DNA from: Zygnema cylindricum
Lineage: Eukaryota; Streptophyta; Zygnematophyceae; Zygnematales; Zygnemataceae
DNA: 64,000 bases
NCBI GenBank assembly: GCA_037447655.1
Contig: JBBHKE010000053.1
Coordinates: 1-64,000 of the forward strand
Reading direction: 5' to 3'
In this document: positions 9,405 to 19,770 of the stretch, one piece after another
Numbering within the stretch: the first letter of the stretch is position 1
Layout: each line of letters begins with the position of its first letter
Made by a program: the position numbers and the translations under genes
The notes under the pieces: generated by a model
What the model was told of the DNA's origin: nothing
The model's input: only the letters and a program-made list of their open reading frames with translations
Databases searched by the model: none

Positions 9405-11060
9405 ATGTTGTGGACTGGAGCGTCACTCGCCGCGGTCTGTACCACAAATGAAAGACCGTTGGAAATTGCGGATTGTACCTGGCATGAAAAATCTTCGCAA
9501 TTCCCAAGTGTGAAAGAATCTGAAAGTGGAGAGATACTTGAGGGAATTAGAGAAAAACGAGGGATTAAATGGGGCGTAGAAGGGGAAGGTGGTAAAGGGG
9601 GCATAAGCAAGTTAATAACAAAATTAGTGGGGATAAATTTATAAAGAGGGAATAAATTGGGTAAATGAGTGAGTGGCAAATCGGGAACAAGCGTGTGTCT
9701 GAGAGGAGTTTTATGAAAAATAACGTCACGTGTGGTGATAATTCGGCGTGAACTGGGACACCAAATGCAATAAGCTTTGGAATAAGGGGAATATCCCACA
9801 AAAATTCCACGCATGGCTCGAGCACCTAATTTGCCATTGGAAAGGGGAAGAATCTTATAGTACACTTCGCACCCAAAAATGCGGAGGTGAGAAACATCGC
9901 GTTTAGTACCATGCCAAGCCTCAAACGGAGTTTGTTAGAAAGAGAAGAAGTAGGAGAGCGATTGCGAAGATAAGAGGAGGTTAGTAATGCTTCAGCCCAA
10001 AAATGGAATGGTAAGGAAGCAAAGTGAAGTAACGAGCGAGACATATTAATGAGAGTGCGGTTTAGGCGCTCAGCATCACCATTTTGTTGAGGGGAATGAG
10101 GAGAAGTTTTGTGGTGAAAAATGCCATGCGATAGTAAGTACTCAGAAAAAGCATTAGAAACAAACTCCCCCCCATTATCCGTGCATATGGTTTTGATGCG
10201 AGAGGATAAGTGATTTTCGACAAGTGCTTTGAAGTGTTGAAAATGAGTAAAAACTTCAGATTTATGGCGCATGAAGTAAATGTATGTAAAACGAGAAAAG
10301 TCATCAATAAAGGTGAGGAAATAAGAGGCACCACCAACGCTTTGTATGGGAATAGGACCGCACACATCACTATGAATGAGATCAAGGGGAGCCAAAGAGC
10401 GAGAAGAAGAAGAAGGAAAAGGTAAACGAGGCATTTTTCCAAGAATACAACCATGACAGAAATCAATTTTGTTCTCATTAAATGGAGTGATTCCGAGTAC
10501 AAGCCCTTTACTAAGAGAAGCTAGGCTAGCACCATTAAGGTGGCCAAATCGAAGATGCCATGTGAGAAAGGAGGAAGAAGAGGGAGAATGAGCCAAAGAT
10601 GCATGAGTGACATCATTAAAAAAATCTAAAATATAGAGATTTCCTAACCGAGTTCCACTACCTATGAGATCTTTATTAGAAGAAAAGAATTGAACATTGG
10701 ATTCAGTAATGATGCCAAAACTCCCATGGCGTAAAGCCGAACTAGCTGAAAATAGATTTTTTTTGAGGTCAGGGACAAAATAAACCTTGTCCAAGATTAT
10801 TGGACAAGAAGCGTGCGAACCGGTATTAAAAAGCACCTGTCCAACGAGAGTGGAAGTTAGTTCCATGTTGTATCCAAGAAAAATTCGTAAAGGAACTTGA
10901 AGGGGAACAACATTAGTCATGATATCACGGTGACAGCACATATGATGAGATGCGCCGGAATCAATAAGCCTATCAAACAATTTACCTGATTGAGAAAAGG
11001 CGTACCCATAGTCCAAAGGTGGAATAGAGGGAGGTACGTCTAGGACGGGTACAACTGCGG
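9405..11060 (-). pseudogene. Protease, GAG-pre-integrase, integrase and linker of element C
   Basis: Minus strand. Protease has an intact active site LIDSGASHHMCC (10962-10948). The GAG-pre-integrase HHCC module is complete (WHLRFGHLNGASL, then CHGCILGKMPRLPFP). Integrase core shows IHSDVCGPI, TDNGGEF and QNGDAERLNRTL, so all three acidic catalytic residues are kept. A frameshift near 9930 separates PTSSLSNK from the YYKILPLSNGK continuation. The linker after integrase is rich in Pro and Ser and stops at the junction 9405. Better preserved than the group 1 elements. Confidence 0.88.
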
Positions 11061-12061
11061 AGGACGCGGATCCAACGTTTGGGTTGGAGATTGGCGGAGT
11101 TTGCGGAGGGTAGTAGTAGTGAGGAGCAAGGTACCACGGCGGTGGCGGAGGGCCGTACGGAAAATTAAAGTCGGCTGCCGCGTGCGCCGCATGACCAGGT
11201 GGCGGCGTGCCGACATTGGGGTACGCAAGCGACTGCAAATTTGAAATTGTCGGTGGAAGTCCTTGCGCTCCCCCAGCCGCACGTTCTTTTTCGCGTTTTC
11301 TGGCCAATGCGGGGCACGCGTCCACCACGTGGTCGCGCTCTTTGCAATATTTGCAGAAGAGCAGAGATCCTGCAAGTTTTGGGGGTATCTTTGGGGAAGA
11401 GACAAACAAAGCTGACCCATCAGTATGAACGGCCGGTTTGTTAAGATTCAAACGAGATTCTTCATGTAAAAGTCGGTTAGTGAGATCCGATAGCGTGACA
11501 GTGGAAGCATCAGTACTAACCGTACCTGAGAAAGAGTCAAAAGATACAGGTAAGCCACCCAAAATGGTACTTATGAGATCTTCGTGAGTTACGATGTAAT
11601 TAATAGATTTTAGGCGGCCGGCAAACGACTCAATGCGTTGAATAAAGTCAAGCACACTCTCTTTTGGATCTTTTAAATTGGCCACGTAGCGCCAAGCGGT
11701 GTGGCCAAGTGTCGGTTTCGTAGGCACTACATATAATGCGCCACGCCTCGTTTGAAGTTGTCGCGTCGCGAATCCGATTCACGATCTAACCGTCCAGAGA
11801 AAGGACAAGACGAGAAAGAGCAACTGAATCTTTCTCTCGCCAAGAAGCGACACCTTTCGCGGCGTTAGCAAAAGTAGCGTCACCGGCAGCCGGTAGGACA
11901 GGGATTGCGACAGCGCCATTGATGTGATCCCAAATCTTTTCGAAAGAAAACAAATGCTTGATTTGAAATTTCCAATCATAAAAATTGTCGCCCTGGAATT
12001 TAGGGACAGAGTTGGATACAGACGAAGGGCTAGGCCCATAACCTATTGAATGTGAAGTCAT
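11061..12061 (-). pseudogene. gag of element C
   Basis: The start ATG (12061-12059) is inside the LTR, 18 nt before its end, giving MTSHSIGYGPSPSSVSN; the primer site is translated as GYG. FQGDNFYDWKFQIKHLF is a copia gag N-terminal motif. A TAG interrupts LSLDG (about 11796) and a frameshift follows near 11690. The knuckle CKYCKERDHVVDAC is intact (about 11358-11318). A Pro-rich tail (PPPPPWYLAPHYYYPP) leads to protease. Confidence 0.85.
12033..12043 (-). other. Primer-binding site of element C
   Basis: GGTTATGGGCC on the minus strand directly after LTR end TTCAATA. An 11-nt match to the internal tRNA-iMet site; the next bases (TAGCCC) diverge. Identical in element D. Confidence 0.8.
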
Positions 12062-12499
12062 AAATGACAAGAAAGTAATATGACAAAAAATAGAAAAGAA
12101 CTCAAAAAAAAAGCAAAAGACAAGATAGAGAAAGACAAGAGAGCAACGACAAACAAGAGTACAAGAGAGAGGTTTGTCGTTTGGGTGTCTTTGATTGAAT
12201 GTTTTTACAACGAGACACACGGGAGTCTTATAGTAAGACCAAAAAGAAAAGGGTAGCCGAAAAGGCTCTAGAAGGTACAACTAAACAGGTGAAAACTAGG
12301 AAGGTACATCTAGGTATGCAAAAAGGAATCTCAGTCTAAGAAGATTCCTACGTAAGAATAATCAACACTAACAAAGGTATGTACATTCAAACAAAATAAA
12401 GTACAAAATCATTAAACCGTAGTACAAGACTAATAGCGTAGCGAGTAAGACACTAAAGTAGTGTAGAACCTAAAAAGATGCTTTAAGTGAATTCCAACA
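12044..12499 (-). repeat. 5' LTR of element C
   Basis: TGTTGGAATTCAC at 12499 to CATTCAATA at 12044, 456 bp. Ends in TA rather than CA, as in element D. Clearly related to the D LTR, but diverged. A hydrophobic reading frame from 12280 runs through the LTR and is in frame with gag in this copy. Confidence 0.85.
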
Positions 12500-13686
12500 T
12501 TTCTAATCCACATGTATACCACAACTTGTCCTCCAAACAAAGGTTTGTGTTTTTTTTATTTTTATCTTTACGTTGGTTTGTGGCTTTTTTTTTCGCGATT
12601 TTTTTAAATATATTTTTTGGTTTTTTTTGGGTATTTTTGGGTTTTTTGGGTATTTTTGCTCCATAAAGTGTTATGTTTTTATTAGTTTGTCTATGTCTTT
12701 TGGATGTGACATGCGTGATAAAATAGGTAGCGAGTCATCTGACAGTATTTTCGCAAAAAAAAAAAAAAATGAAAGAAATTAGACTTGGCATTCGCTTTGA
12801 ACTTCGCGATCCAATTTTTTAATTCAAGCTTTTGTCTTTATAAATAAGATTTACTACTTTTTTTGTGTGTGTTTTTGCGTTTTTATGTGGATTTATTTTT
12901 TGTTTTTTGTATTTTAATGTGCTCTATGAGGTGTTGGATTTAGGACACCTAGTATAGGTGTATTTTTCTGGCTCTTCTATTGATATTTGTGAAAAACATA
13001 CAAAAACAGAAACAAAAAAAGTAAGTTATGTTAGTTAATGTAAAATCATGGACTTTTTTTGTTGGGATAAGACATCCCTTTTAGATTCACTATTCTATTC
13101 ACCATAATTAAACAATTTTAGATGAACCTATATTGTGGATGGCAATATATGGTCTATGCTATATTGCGCATGAAAATTATCTGCCTATCTCCTGGCCACC
13201 TTATATTAACAATTGTAAAATTTGTTAGCTGGGTGCCAAAAATCCATGTCTAAACTTAGACATGGTCCATAATTGTTTTGGTCCACACTAATTACGAGGG
13301 GAGTTTTCACATTTCCTCCTGCCCACGTGTTTCTCAGCATACATCGTGTGGGTTTGTCATTTGGTTGTGTTTCAAATATAAGCTGAATACGGTTTTACGG
13401 TGCCAATTATACCCAATGCGTAATTGCCAATAAAATGAATACGGCCATGTCTAATAGGCACTTAGACCAAATTCCAATCCGTGGATATAATGGGACCCAA
13501 GACCTATAGCAAGATATGTAAAAAGTGTGCTATTACAATTTCATTGGTCTATGTATTATGATTTTACCAAAAAAAAAAAAAAATTGAAATGGTTACATTC
13601 TCTTTGTGCACTTTGCCTTTTTTAGTGGGCATTTTGATTAAGTAAATTGTTGCAAGTCATCATTAGAGAAACTGCATTTCATTCAC
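12500..13686. other. Host DNA without a recognisable gene
   Basis: AT-rich DNA with long T and A runs (12550-12680, 12752-12770, 13568-13582). No ORF with a recognisable product, no LTR and no similarity to other parts of the window that could be seen by eye. Confidence 0.6.
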
Positions 13687-13811
13687 AAGCTTGTCCAGTA
13701 CATTCATTCTTTCGGGTAAAGAACAAATCATTTTACAAGTCATTCTCTCCTCCAAGTATTCTATTTTGTATCTTTTTGAATGCTGGCTTTTGAACATTTT
13801 GTATTTTTTGA

Positions 13812-14078
13812 ATGACTCATTTTTTAAACATTGTCAATGATTTCTTACAGGAGGCCGACATCCTCCAGGTGTTGGGAAACACCCTCCGGGTGTCGGAAAA
13901 CATCCTCCCGGAGTTGGAAAACATCCTCCGTGAGTTGGAAAACATCCTCCAGGAGTTGGAAAACATCCTCCAGGAGTTGGAAAACATCCTCTCGGAGTTG
14001 GAAAACATCCTCCTGGGATTGGAAAGCATTCTCGCGATCAATAGGAGAACACCTCAAAACATCGGTAAAAATGTTTAG
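13812..14078 (+). CDS. Heptad-repeat reading frame in R1, copy 1 (hypothetical)
   Basis: 88 codons, MTHFLNIVNDFLQEADILQ then repeats of the type ELENILx, one heptad per 21-bp unit, then INRRTPQNIGKNV. The spacing of Leu and Ile is that of a coiled coil. The minisatellite starts at TTTCTTACAG|GAGG (13841-13854), a good splice acceptor, and ends at ATCG|GTAAAAA (14063), a possible donor, so it could be an exon instead of a complete ORF. The other plus frame and minus frames are also open here because the unit length is a multiple of three, so openness alone proves little. The same frame is kept in copy 2 (25562-25807) with one heptad fewer. No family recognised. Confidence 0.3.
   Translation: MTHFLNIVNDFLQEADILQVLGNTLRVSENILPELENILRELENILQELENILQELENILSELENILLGLESILAINRRTPQNIGKNV
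13858..14035 (+). repeat. 21-bp minisatellite, about 8.5 units
   Basis: Units of the form CATCCTCCNGGAGTTGGAAAA, with the first two (GTGTTGGGAAA, GTGTCGGAAAA) and the last (GGGATTGGAAAG) diverged. Copy 2 of R1 has about one unit fewer. Directly adjacent units with no spacers. Confidence 0.95.
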
Positions 14079-14927
14079 TTTGCTGTTGAAATGAAGGTTT
14101 TTTGGTTGAGATGGGCTAGCCACCAACCTCTTAGAATTGTGCTATTTGCGTTAATAACACTAATCTGGTCCTAGTTTGTTTTGCACCTTTGAAGACAAGA
14201 TAACATTACTACTACTTTTTGTGTTTATTTAATGCTATTACTTTTTGTGGTTCACAATTGTCCATGCTATTTGGATCGAAAAGATGATTATCAACACCAA
14301 GACACGCGTACTAATTATTTTTTGCGGACCATAGCATTTCACGGTGAAGTGAAATGCTCATGAGTTGGAATGGAAGAGTTGGAAGGGAATGTGTGGTAAA
14401 ATGGGGTTTAACATGTTTATAAGATATATACGTTAATAGAATCATTTTGAGTTTGGACTAATATGAGACTGTTACTCTCGAAAATTGTAATTTTGAAACC
14501 TTTGATAGATTTAGGTCAACCATATTATGTCCATAAATAATACTCGAAAGAAAGTGAACAAATGAGACAGTTGTTATTGTGTGAGATTTTGTTATAAGGT
14601 GATAGACATATCATAAGTGATGGTTCTAATGTTGATGGGGATAAGAATTTTAGATTTCCTATGTGTCCTTGTACGCATGTTTCCCTGATCTCTTCTTTCC
14701 AAATGTCTTTTACCTCATTTCTAAGCGTATCATTACTGTAAAATGTGCTCAAGCCATTACAATTGATCAAAGCATTCACGACATGTGGTCAAAAAAAAAT
14801 GGCACAAGAGGACAAAAAAGATTTTTTAGACCATAATCTATTTTTGTGGAGACGAAGAACTCAAAAGCAACTATTGTCTTTTTGGGCCTTGTATATATAG
14901 AGTATTGTACAATCTATTTTGATATAT

Positions 14928-15190
14928 ACTATTTCAGGTAATGTTTAATTGGCGTAAAAAATTATAATATAGGTTCGTTTTTAATAGTGTGGAGTAAGGA
15001 CGACGTCTGACCGTGCAAAATTGTACTTTTATAAGTAAAGAGGTACAAATAATGATTTAATACATGCCTAACTGCGTTTTAATAAACCGCGTAGTGCAAA
15101 CGTCATAGTGACGATAAACTGTACGTTTCGTTAGATTTTGTACGAATACCTTATTTACAGTAGAGATATTAGCGTACCAACTTAGAGTAC
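14928..15190 (+). repeat. Repeat R2, copy 1
   Basis: Matches 31065-31335, the interior of the TA-flanked MITE (shared ATAGTGTGGAGTA, GACCGTGCAAAATTGTAC, AAATAATGATTTAATACATG, ACCTTATTTACAGTAGAG). No TIRs of the MITE are seen here, so this is an internal fragment or a related element whose ends were lost. Confidence 0.75.
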
Positions 15191-16230
15191 TTAAATAAAA
15201 GGAATTGATCATGGCAATGGCTGTTTTGGTTGCGCACAGTCACTTACGTCATTTTGTCATAAACTGTACGTTTGAAGTACACATTGGTACAAGTAAAGTA
15301 CCGTTGAGTCTAAATTTGGCGGTCAATCGGTTGGACAACTTTGACTTTCAAATTATTGTTACAACCGCTTAAACTTTTGTCGCATTTGCGAACGTCGACC
15401 GTTATAATAAAATTAGCAATTCACACGGTCGGCAAATGTTTACGGTAACAAAACTGCGGCAACCACATGTAAATAAAAGTGTTGTAGACTGTCACTTTTT
15501 GTCGTTACGCGAGCTCCACGGTGAGAGCACTCTGGATATTAACTTAGCCGCAAAATTGAAATTTAGTCGTGTTATAAGCGTTACATTGAATTTAGACGTA
15601 AATTGAAACAAAACCTCTTTAAACTGAAGTAATGTAAGTCTTGTATGGAAATATTTAAACGCACGAAAGAAAATTTCGTTGTCAATGTAATCTTGATTCT
15701 CAGAGTGTGGCTCGATTTCCTCGCGCGTGACGACGCGCATTTTTTTCATTTAATTTCAATTGATATTTTTATGTCGGTTCTTTTTACTATAGTGTACAAA
15801 GTTTATTTCATTTCGTGCGTTTTAATGTTTTCGTACAAGACTTACATTACTTCAGTTAAAAGAGGTTTCGTTTCAATTTACGTCTAAATTTAATGTAACG
15901 CTTATTACACGATTAAATTTCAATTTTTCGGCAAAGTTTATATACTGCGTGCTCTCACCGTGGAGCTCACGTAACGAAAAAAAGTGATTGTCTGCAACAT
16001 TTTTATTTACATGTGGTTGCAGCAGTTTTTTTACCGTAAACGTTTGCCGTCCGTGTGAATTGCTAATTCTATTATGATGGTCGACGTTCCCAAGTGCAAC
16101 AAAAGTTTAAGCGGTTGTAACATTTAGTTTTGGGTATCGGGTAATTTCATATCGCGAGAATCTCGATATTCGATATATTGAATATCGATCAAGAAAGCTC
16201 CTCGATAAATCGTAACGAGACCAACATAAA
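15185..16230 (+). repeat. Repeat R3, copy 1, split by the fold-back element
   Basis: 15185-15357 (from GATCATGGCAATGGCTG) and 16132-16230 (GGTATCG, CGATATTCGATATAT) together match the reverse complement of 24180-24510 contiguously. The matching copy lacks the 774 bp in between, so it serves as an empty site. Confidence 0.7.
15358..16131. mobile_element. Fold-back element with ~290-bp inverted arms
   Basis: Left arm 15358 to about 15660, right arm about 15815 to 16131, an imperfect inverted repeat starting GTTACAACCGCTTAAACTTTTG and sharing GTTTACGGTAA, ACATGTAAATAAAA, GAGCTCCACGGTGAGAGCAC and TTTAGACGTAAATTGAAAC. The centre (~150 bp) has no ORF of note. The empty-site comparison with 24350 shows it is an insertion, possibly with a 3-bp ATT duplication. 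Too little is known to place it in a superfamily; it is non-autonomous. Confidence 0.75.
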
Positions 16231-17859
16231 TTATCGCGATATGTTTTATTTTATAAATTTAATATTTTATTTAATTTGTTGTTTTAGCGATAAAGACAAA
16301 TTTTCTGATACGCAACGTACGACGTGATTTTTGTTACGTGACTTAGAGCGTTGTTCCATTAGGCGCTCTCTGTAAACGTCAAAAAATCGTTTACTGAAGC
16401 GATCGTTCCATTGTGTCGGGTCAGTAACCGACATTTGTTTTGCGTGGCACATGTTGATTGGTCCACGTAATAGATGAATACGATTCTGTTAATCCTCAAA
16501 GAATCTATGAGAGCAAATTGTGACCACATATTTGAATCAGCGAAAGGTAAAAAGTAACTCGTACGACGTATTGAATGAAACCTGTACGGGTGGACGAAAC
16601 GTAAGATATGTAAAGGCGTACGAAAATGTCAGAATGGTTAAGTGGATACCAACAGAAGCGTGAAACAATATCTTCCGTCAAAGATTTTCTTGCGGCTTCC
16701 GGTGGCCTCGCATCCTCCCTGGCGGAAGGCACATGTCATATGCGACGTGTACCCATCTGGTTGCGCGGTCGTCGTGGATATTTGTCCACTTTTCCACGAG
16801 GCACGACGGTATTCGTTCAGGCGCTGAGAATTGACCTACTCCGGGTCACTTGTTGCGAACTGAAAGTGTCAGACGACGACGTATCCGATTATGCATCCGA
16901 CGGTCCACGTTTACGCCCATAAACGTGGAGAATCAAATCCCTCATCCAGTAGCCTTGTTTTTCTGACATTATTTTTTCTTTGGTACGGCAATATACGAAA
17001 CAGTACCGCTTTCAGTAATGGAACCCCCTAATGGAACCTTGCGCTTAAAGGTAACGCCGCAAAATGTAACCGACAAAAAAATACTAATACTGTAATTTAT
17101 ATAGTTACTTTTTTAGTACCCTAGTTGTTCAATACGCGCGATTTTTTCCTTTTTTCTAGTTTCTACGTATTGTACGTGAGTTTTCAAATAATCGCAAAAA
17201 AACGTCTACTGTAAACTAAAACTGAAAATTTACAGATACCAATAGACAAATTAGGATAACTGTACATTTTTTTACGGAAACTTTACGGAAGATGACGAAA
17301 AGATTCGATGCACGTATCGGTACATTCTGTTCAGTATGTACGGAAATTTATCATCACGTCTACGAACAATTCCAAAAAGAGACGTTGCGGCGTCACACTA
17401 TTTGCGCGTCGTAAGTTTGAAATGTGTACGAACGTCTTCTCTAAACTTTTTACAAAGAAGCCGCCATGAAAACTTGAACAAACTGCGGTACATGTTCAAT
17501 TCAATTTGTTTAACATGTACGATTTTTTACAGAAAAGAATTAATTGACGATTTTTACGATTTTTTCCATTCGACCTCTCCAATTTCTACGTATTGTACGC
17601 GCGTTCGAATCGTGCGTAAAATGCGTTTTGAACAACTATGTTTAGTACGTACTACGTACAGAACTTCACATATGAAAATTTGAAATTTCACAATAATTTA
17701 GTCAAAGTATGATCTAAAAAAAAAATTGCAGACTGTTCGTTTCAGGCAGGAAGGCAGGAATACCTACCAATCTGCAATCTGCACGCAAATTGGTAGCCAT
17801 TAAAATTGGAAGCCATTAGTACATTACTGCTTATCCATTTCCAGCGATTAATAGTGTGG
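16231..17859. other. Host DNA without a recognisable gene
   Basis: ORFs up to 115 codons (17336-17683) have no recognisable similarity. CpG is frequent (many ACGT and TACG words). The phrase TTTCTACGTATTGTACG recurs at about 17160 and 17581, hinting at an old internal duplication. Confidence 0.5.
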
Positions 17860-18166
17860 TTTGAAGTGTTATTTGAAGTGTTTGAAATGTGATTTTTTAC
17901 TTTTATTTTTATGAATTATTTTATGAAGTGTACAAAGTGTGAATTTTATTATTAATTTTATTAATTATTTTATGAAGTGTACAAAATGTGAATTTTTATT
18001 ATTATTTTTATGCATTATATTTTGAAGTGTACAAATTGCGAATTCTTATTATTATTTTTATTCAATATTTTATGAAGTGTATAAAATGTGAACTTTTATT
18101 CTTATTTTTATTAAAACAAAATTGAAGTGTACAAATTGTGAATTATTAATATTATTTTTATTAATT
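17860..18166. repeat. ~50-bp minisatellite, about six units
   Basis: Tandem units beginning GAAGTGTACAAANTGTGAA followed by TTATTATTATTTTTAT. Units start near 17875, 17923, 17973, 18023, 18074 and 18124 with moderate divergence. AT-rich, non-coding. Confidence 0.85.
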
Positions 18167-18235
18167 GGAGTAGCAATAGCTAGTACTACCAGCTGCAGTA
18201 GCACTACCAGCAGAGCTAGTACCACTGGCAGCCTA
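18167..18235. repeat. CTAG/CAG-rich simple repeat, left part
   Basis: Words such as TAGCTAGTACTACCAG and GCAGTAGCAC. Continues at 23748-24177 on the other side of element D, which inserted in it; GCCTA (18231-18235) is the left target duplication. Confidence 0.85.
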
Positions 18236-18696
18236 TGTTGAAAGTCAATTAAAGCATTCTACACTACTTAGTGTCCTAGTCACTACACGACTAGTTTTAC
18301 TACTACGGTTAGTGTTCTGTACTCTATGTAGTGAACTGTACTTTATAAAATGGACTGTACATACCTTTTGTCAGTATATGTAGGAATCTCTCTTGGAATC
18401 TTTTATTCGCTTTAGCGTAGCTAGATGTACCGTCCTAAGTTACTCCTTTCATTAGATGTACCTTTTAGAGTCTTTTCGACTACTCTTTTGTTTTTTATCA
18501 CTATAAGACTCTCTTCTGTCTTTATGGAAAATTACTCAATGAAAAGAAATCCAAACGACAAACTTCTCCTTGTTCTCTTGTTTGCCGTTTACTCTGCACT
18601 GTCTTTTCTATATCAGGCCTCTATTCTTCTCTTTTGGCCTCTCTCTATTATTTGTCGTATTAGATTTTTCGGCCTATCATGGCCTTTCATTCAATA
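18236..18696 (+). repeat. 5' LTR of element D
   Basis: 461 bp, TGTTGAAAGTC to CATTCAATA. The inverted ends are TGTTGAA and TTCAATA. The last 18 nt encode the first six residues of gag. A TATA-like TTTATAAAATGG lies at about 18331. Confidence 0.95.
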
Positions 18697-18699
18697 GGT
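18425..18699 (+). CDS. Hydrophobic reading frame within the D LTR (hypothetical uORF)
   Basis: 90 codons beginning MYRPKLLLSLDVPF, with long runs of Leu, Phe and Ile that would form membrane segments if translated. Its TAG stop falls at the LTR/primer-site boundary, so it overlaps the gag ATG by about 20 nt in another frame. In the 3' LTR the extra 21 bp keep it open (97 codons). Related element C has a similar hydrophobic frame in its LTR, there fused in frame to gag. Pyrimidine-rich DNA can give such frames by chance, so confidence is low. Confidence 0.2.
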
Positions 18700-19770
18700 T
18701 ATGGGCCTAGCCCTTCGTCTGTCTCCAACTCTGTCCCTAAATTCCAAGGCGAAAATTTTTATGACTGGAAATTTCAGGTCCAGCATTTGTTTTCTTTTGA
18801 AAAGATTTGGGATCACATTAATGGCACTGCCGCAATCCCTGTTCTACCTTCTGCCAGTGATGATTCTTTTGCTGCCGTCTTCTTTTGCTGCCGTCCAGAC
18901 AGCTGTCAACTCTTGGCGAGAGAAAGATTCTGTTGCACTTTCTCGTCTTGTCCTTTCTTTGGACGGCCAAATCGCAAATCGGATTCGCGAAGCGACGACT
19001 TCACATGAGGCGTGGCGCATTTTATGTAGCGCCTATGAAACTAACACTTGGCCACATCGTTTAGCGCTACGTCGACTTTTTAACGGTGCTCAAAAAGATC
19101 AAAAGGAGACCATGCTTGTCTTTATTCAACGAATTGAATCGTTGGCCGGCCGCCTAAAAAGTATTAATTACACGATTACTCATGAGGATCTCATAAGTAT
19201 AATTTTGGGCGGTTTACCCATCTCTTTTGACTCTTTTGCAAGTACAATTAGTACGGATGCCTCCACTGTCACGCTATCTGATCTTACTAATCGTCTTTTA
19301 CATGAGGAAACTCGCTTAAATCTTCACAAACCTGTCGTTTCTACTGATGGGTCAGCGTTGTTTGTCTCTTCCCCAAAGAAATCTCAGAATCTTGCAGGAT
19401 CTCCACTCTTCTGCAAATATTGCAAAGAGCGCAACCACGTGGTGGACGCGTGTCCCGTACTGGCCAGGAAACGGGAAAAAGAACGTGCGGCTGGGGGACC
19501 ACGAGGACTTCCCCACGCAAATCCGAATTCGAAGTCCTTTGCGTACCCCAATGCCGCCACGCGGCCACCTGGTCATGCGGCGCACGCGACGGCGGACTAC
19601 CTTCCGTACGACCCTCCACCACCGCCGTGGTACCACACTCCTAACTATTTCTACCCCCCACCAAATCCACCACCTGCCAACCCAAATGTTGGATCCGCGT
19701 CCCCTGCGGTTGTTCCTGTCCTCGACGTATCTCCCTCCATTCCACCCTTGGACTATGGGTACGCCTTTTC
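18679..19770 (+). pseudogene. gag of element D, frameshifted by a 16-bp duplication
   Basis: Starts MAFHSIGYGPSPSS in the LTR. FQGENFYDWKFQVQHLF is the copia gag N-terminal motif. At 18865-18896 the 16-bp unit TCTTTTGCTGCCGTC(T/C) is tandemly duplicated, which moves the frame by one; downstream gag (NSWREKDSVALSRLV, HEAWRILCSAYETNTW) continues in the new frame to the knuckle CKYCKERNHVVDAC (about 19411-19452) and a Pro-rich tail. Without the duplication the frame would be continuous. Translation from the gag ATG therefore yields only about 110 codons (stop at 19006). Confidence 0.9.
18697..18707 (+). other. Primer-binding site of element D
   Basis: GGTTATGGGCC directly after the LTR, matching the internal tRNA-iMet site over 11 nt; translated as GYG within gag. 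Confidence 0.82.

Larger units (their letters stand above)
9405..12499 (-). mobile_element. Element C: copia retrotransposon, 5' part
   Basis: Minus-strand copia element of the same family as D. Present are the 5' LTR (12044-12499), primer site, gag, protease and integrase up to the proline/serine-rich linker. RT, RNase H and 3' LTR are cut off at 9405 by insertion of element A and lie outside the window if they survive. The 5' flank is ordinary host DNA starting TTTCT at 12500. Confidence 0.88.
13687..14927 (+). repeat. Repeat R1, copy 1
   Basis: About 1.24 kb, repeated in direct orientation at 25434-26662 with high identity. Begins ACAAGCTTGTCCAGTAC and ends near a TATA-like CCTTGTATATATAGAG (14888). 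Carries the 21-bp minisatellite and the heptad ORF. It has no visible LTR or TIR structure and no transposon protein. It may be a duplicated piece of an unknown gene or an unclassified element. Confidence 0.75.

Noticed and set aside
11040-11444. Several ORFs on both strands near the knuckle of C, and the same near 19350-19850 in D
   Set aside because: GC-rich, Pro-coding gag tail gives open shadow frames; the gag frame explains the conservation.
13858-14035. Regular 21-bp repeats resembling a CRISPR array
   Set aside because: Units are contiguous with no unique spacers, and the context is plant nuclear DNA.
16626-16660. TGGTTAAGTGG as a possible tRNA A box in host DNA
   Set aside because: No B box or foldable tRNA at a suitable distance on that strand.
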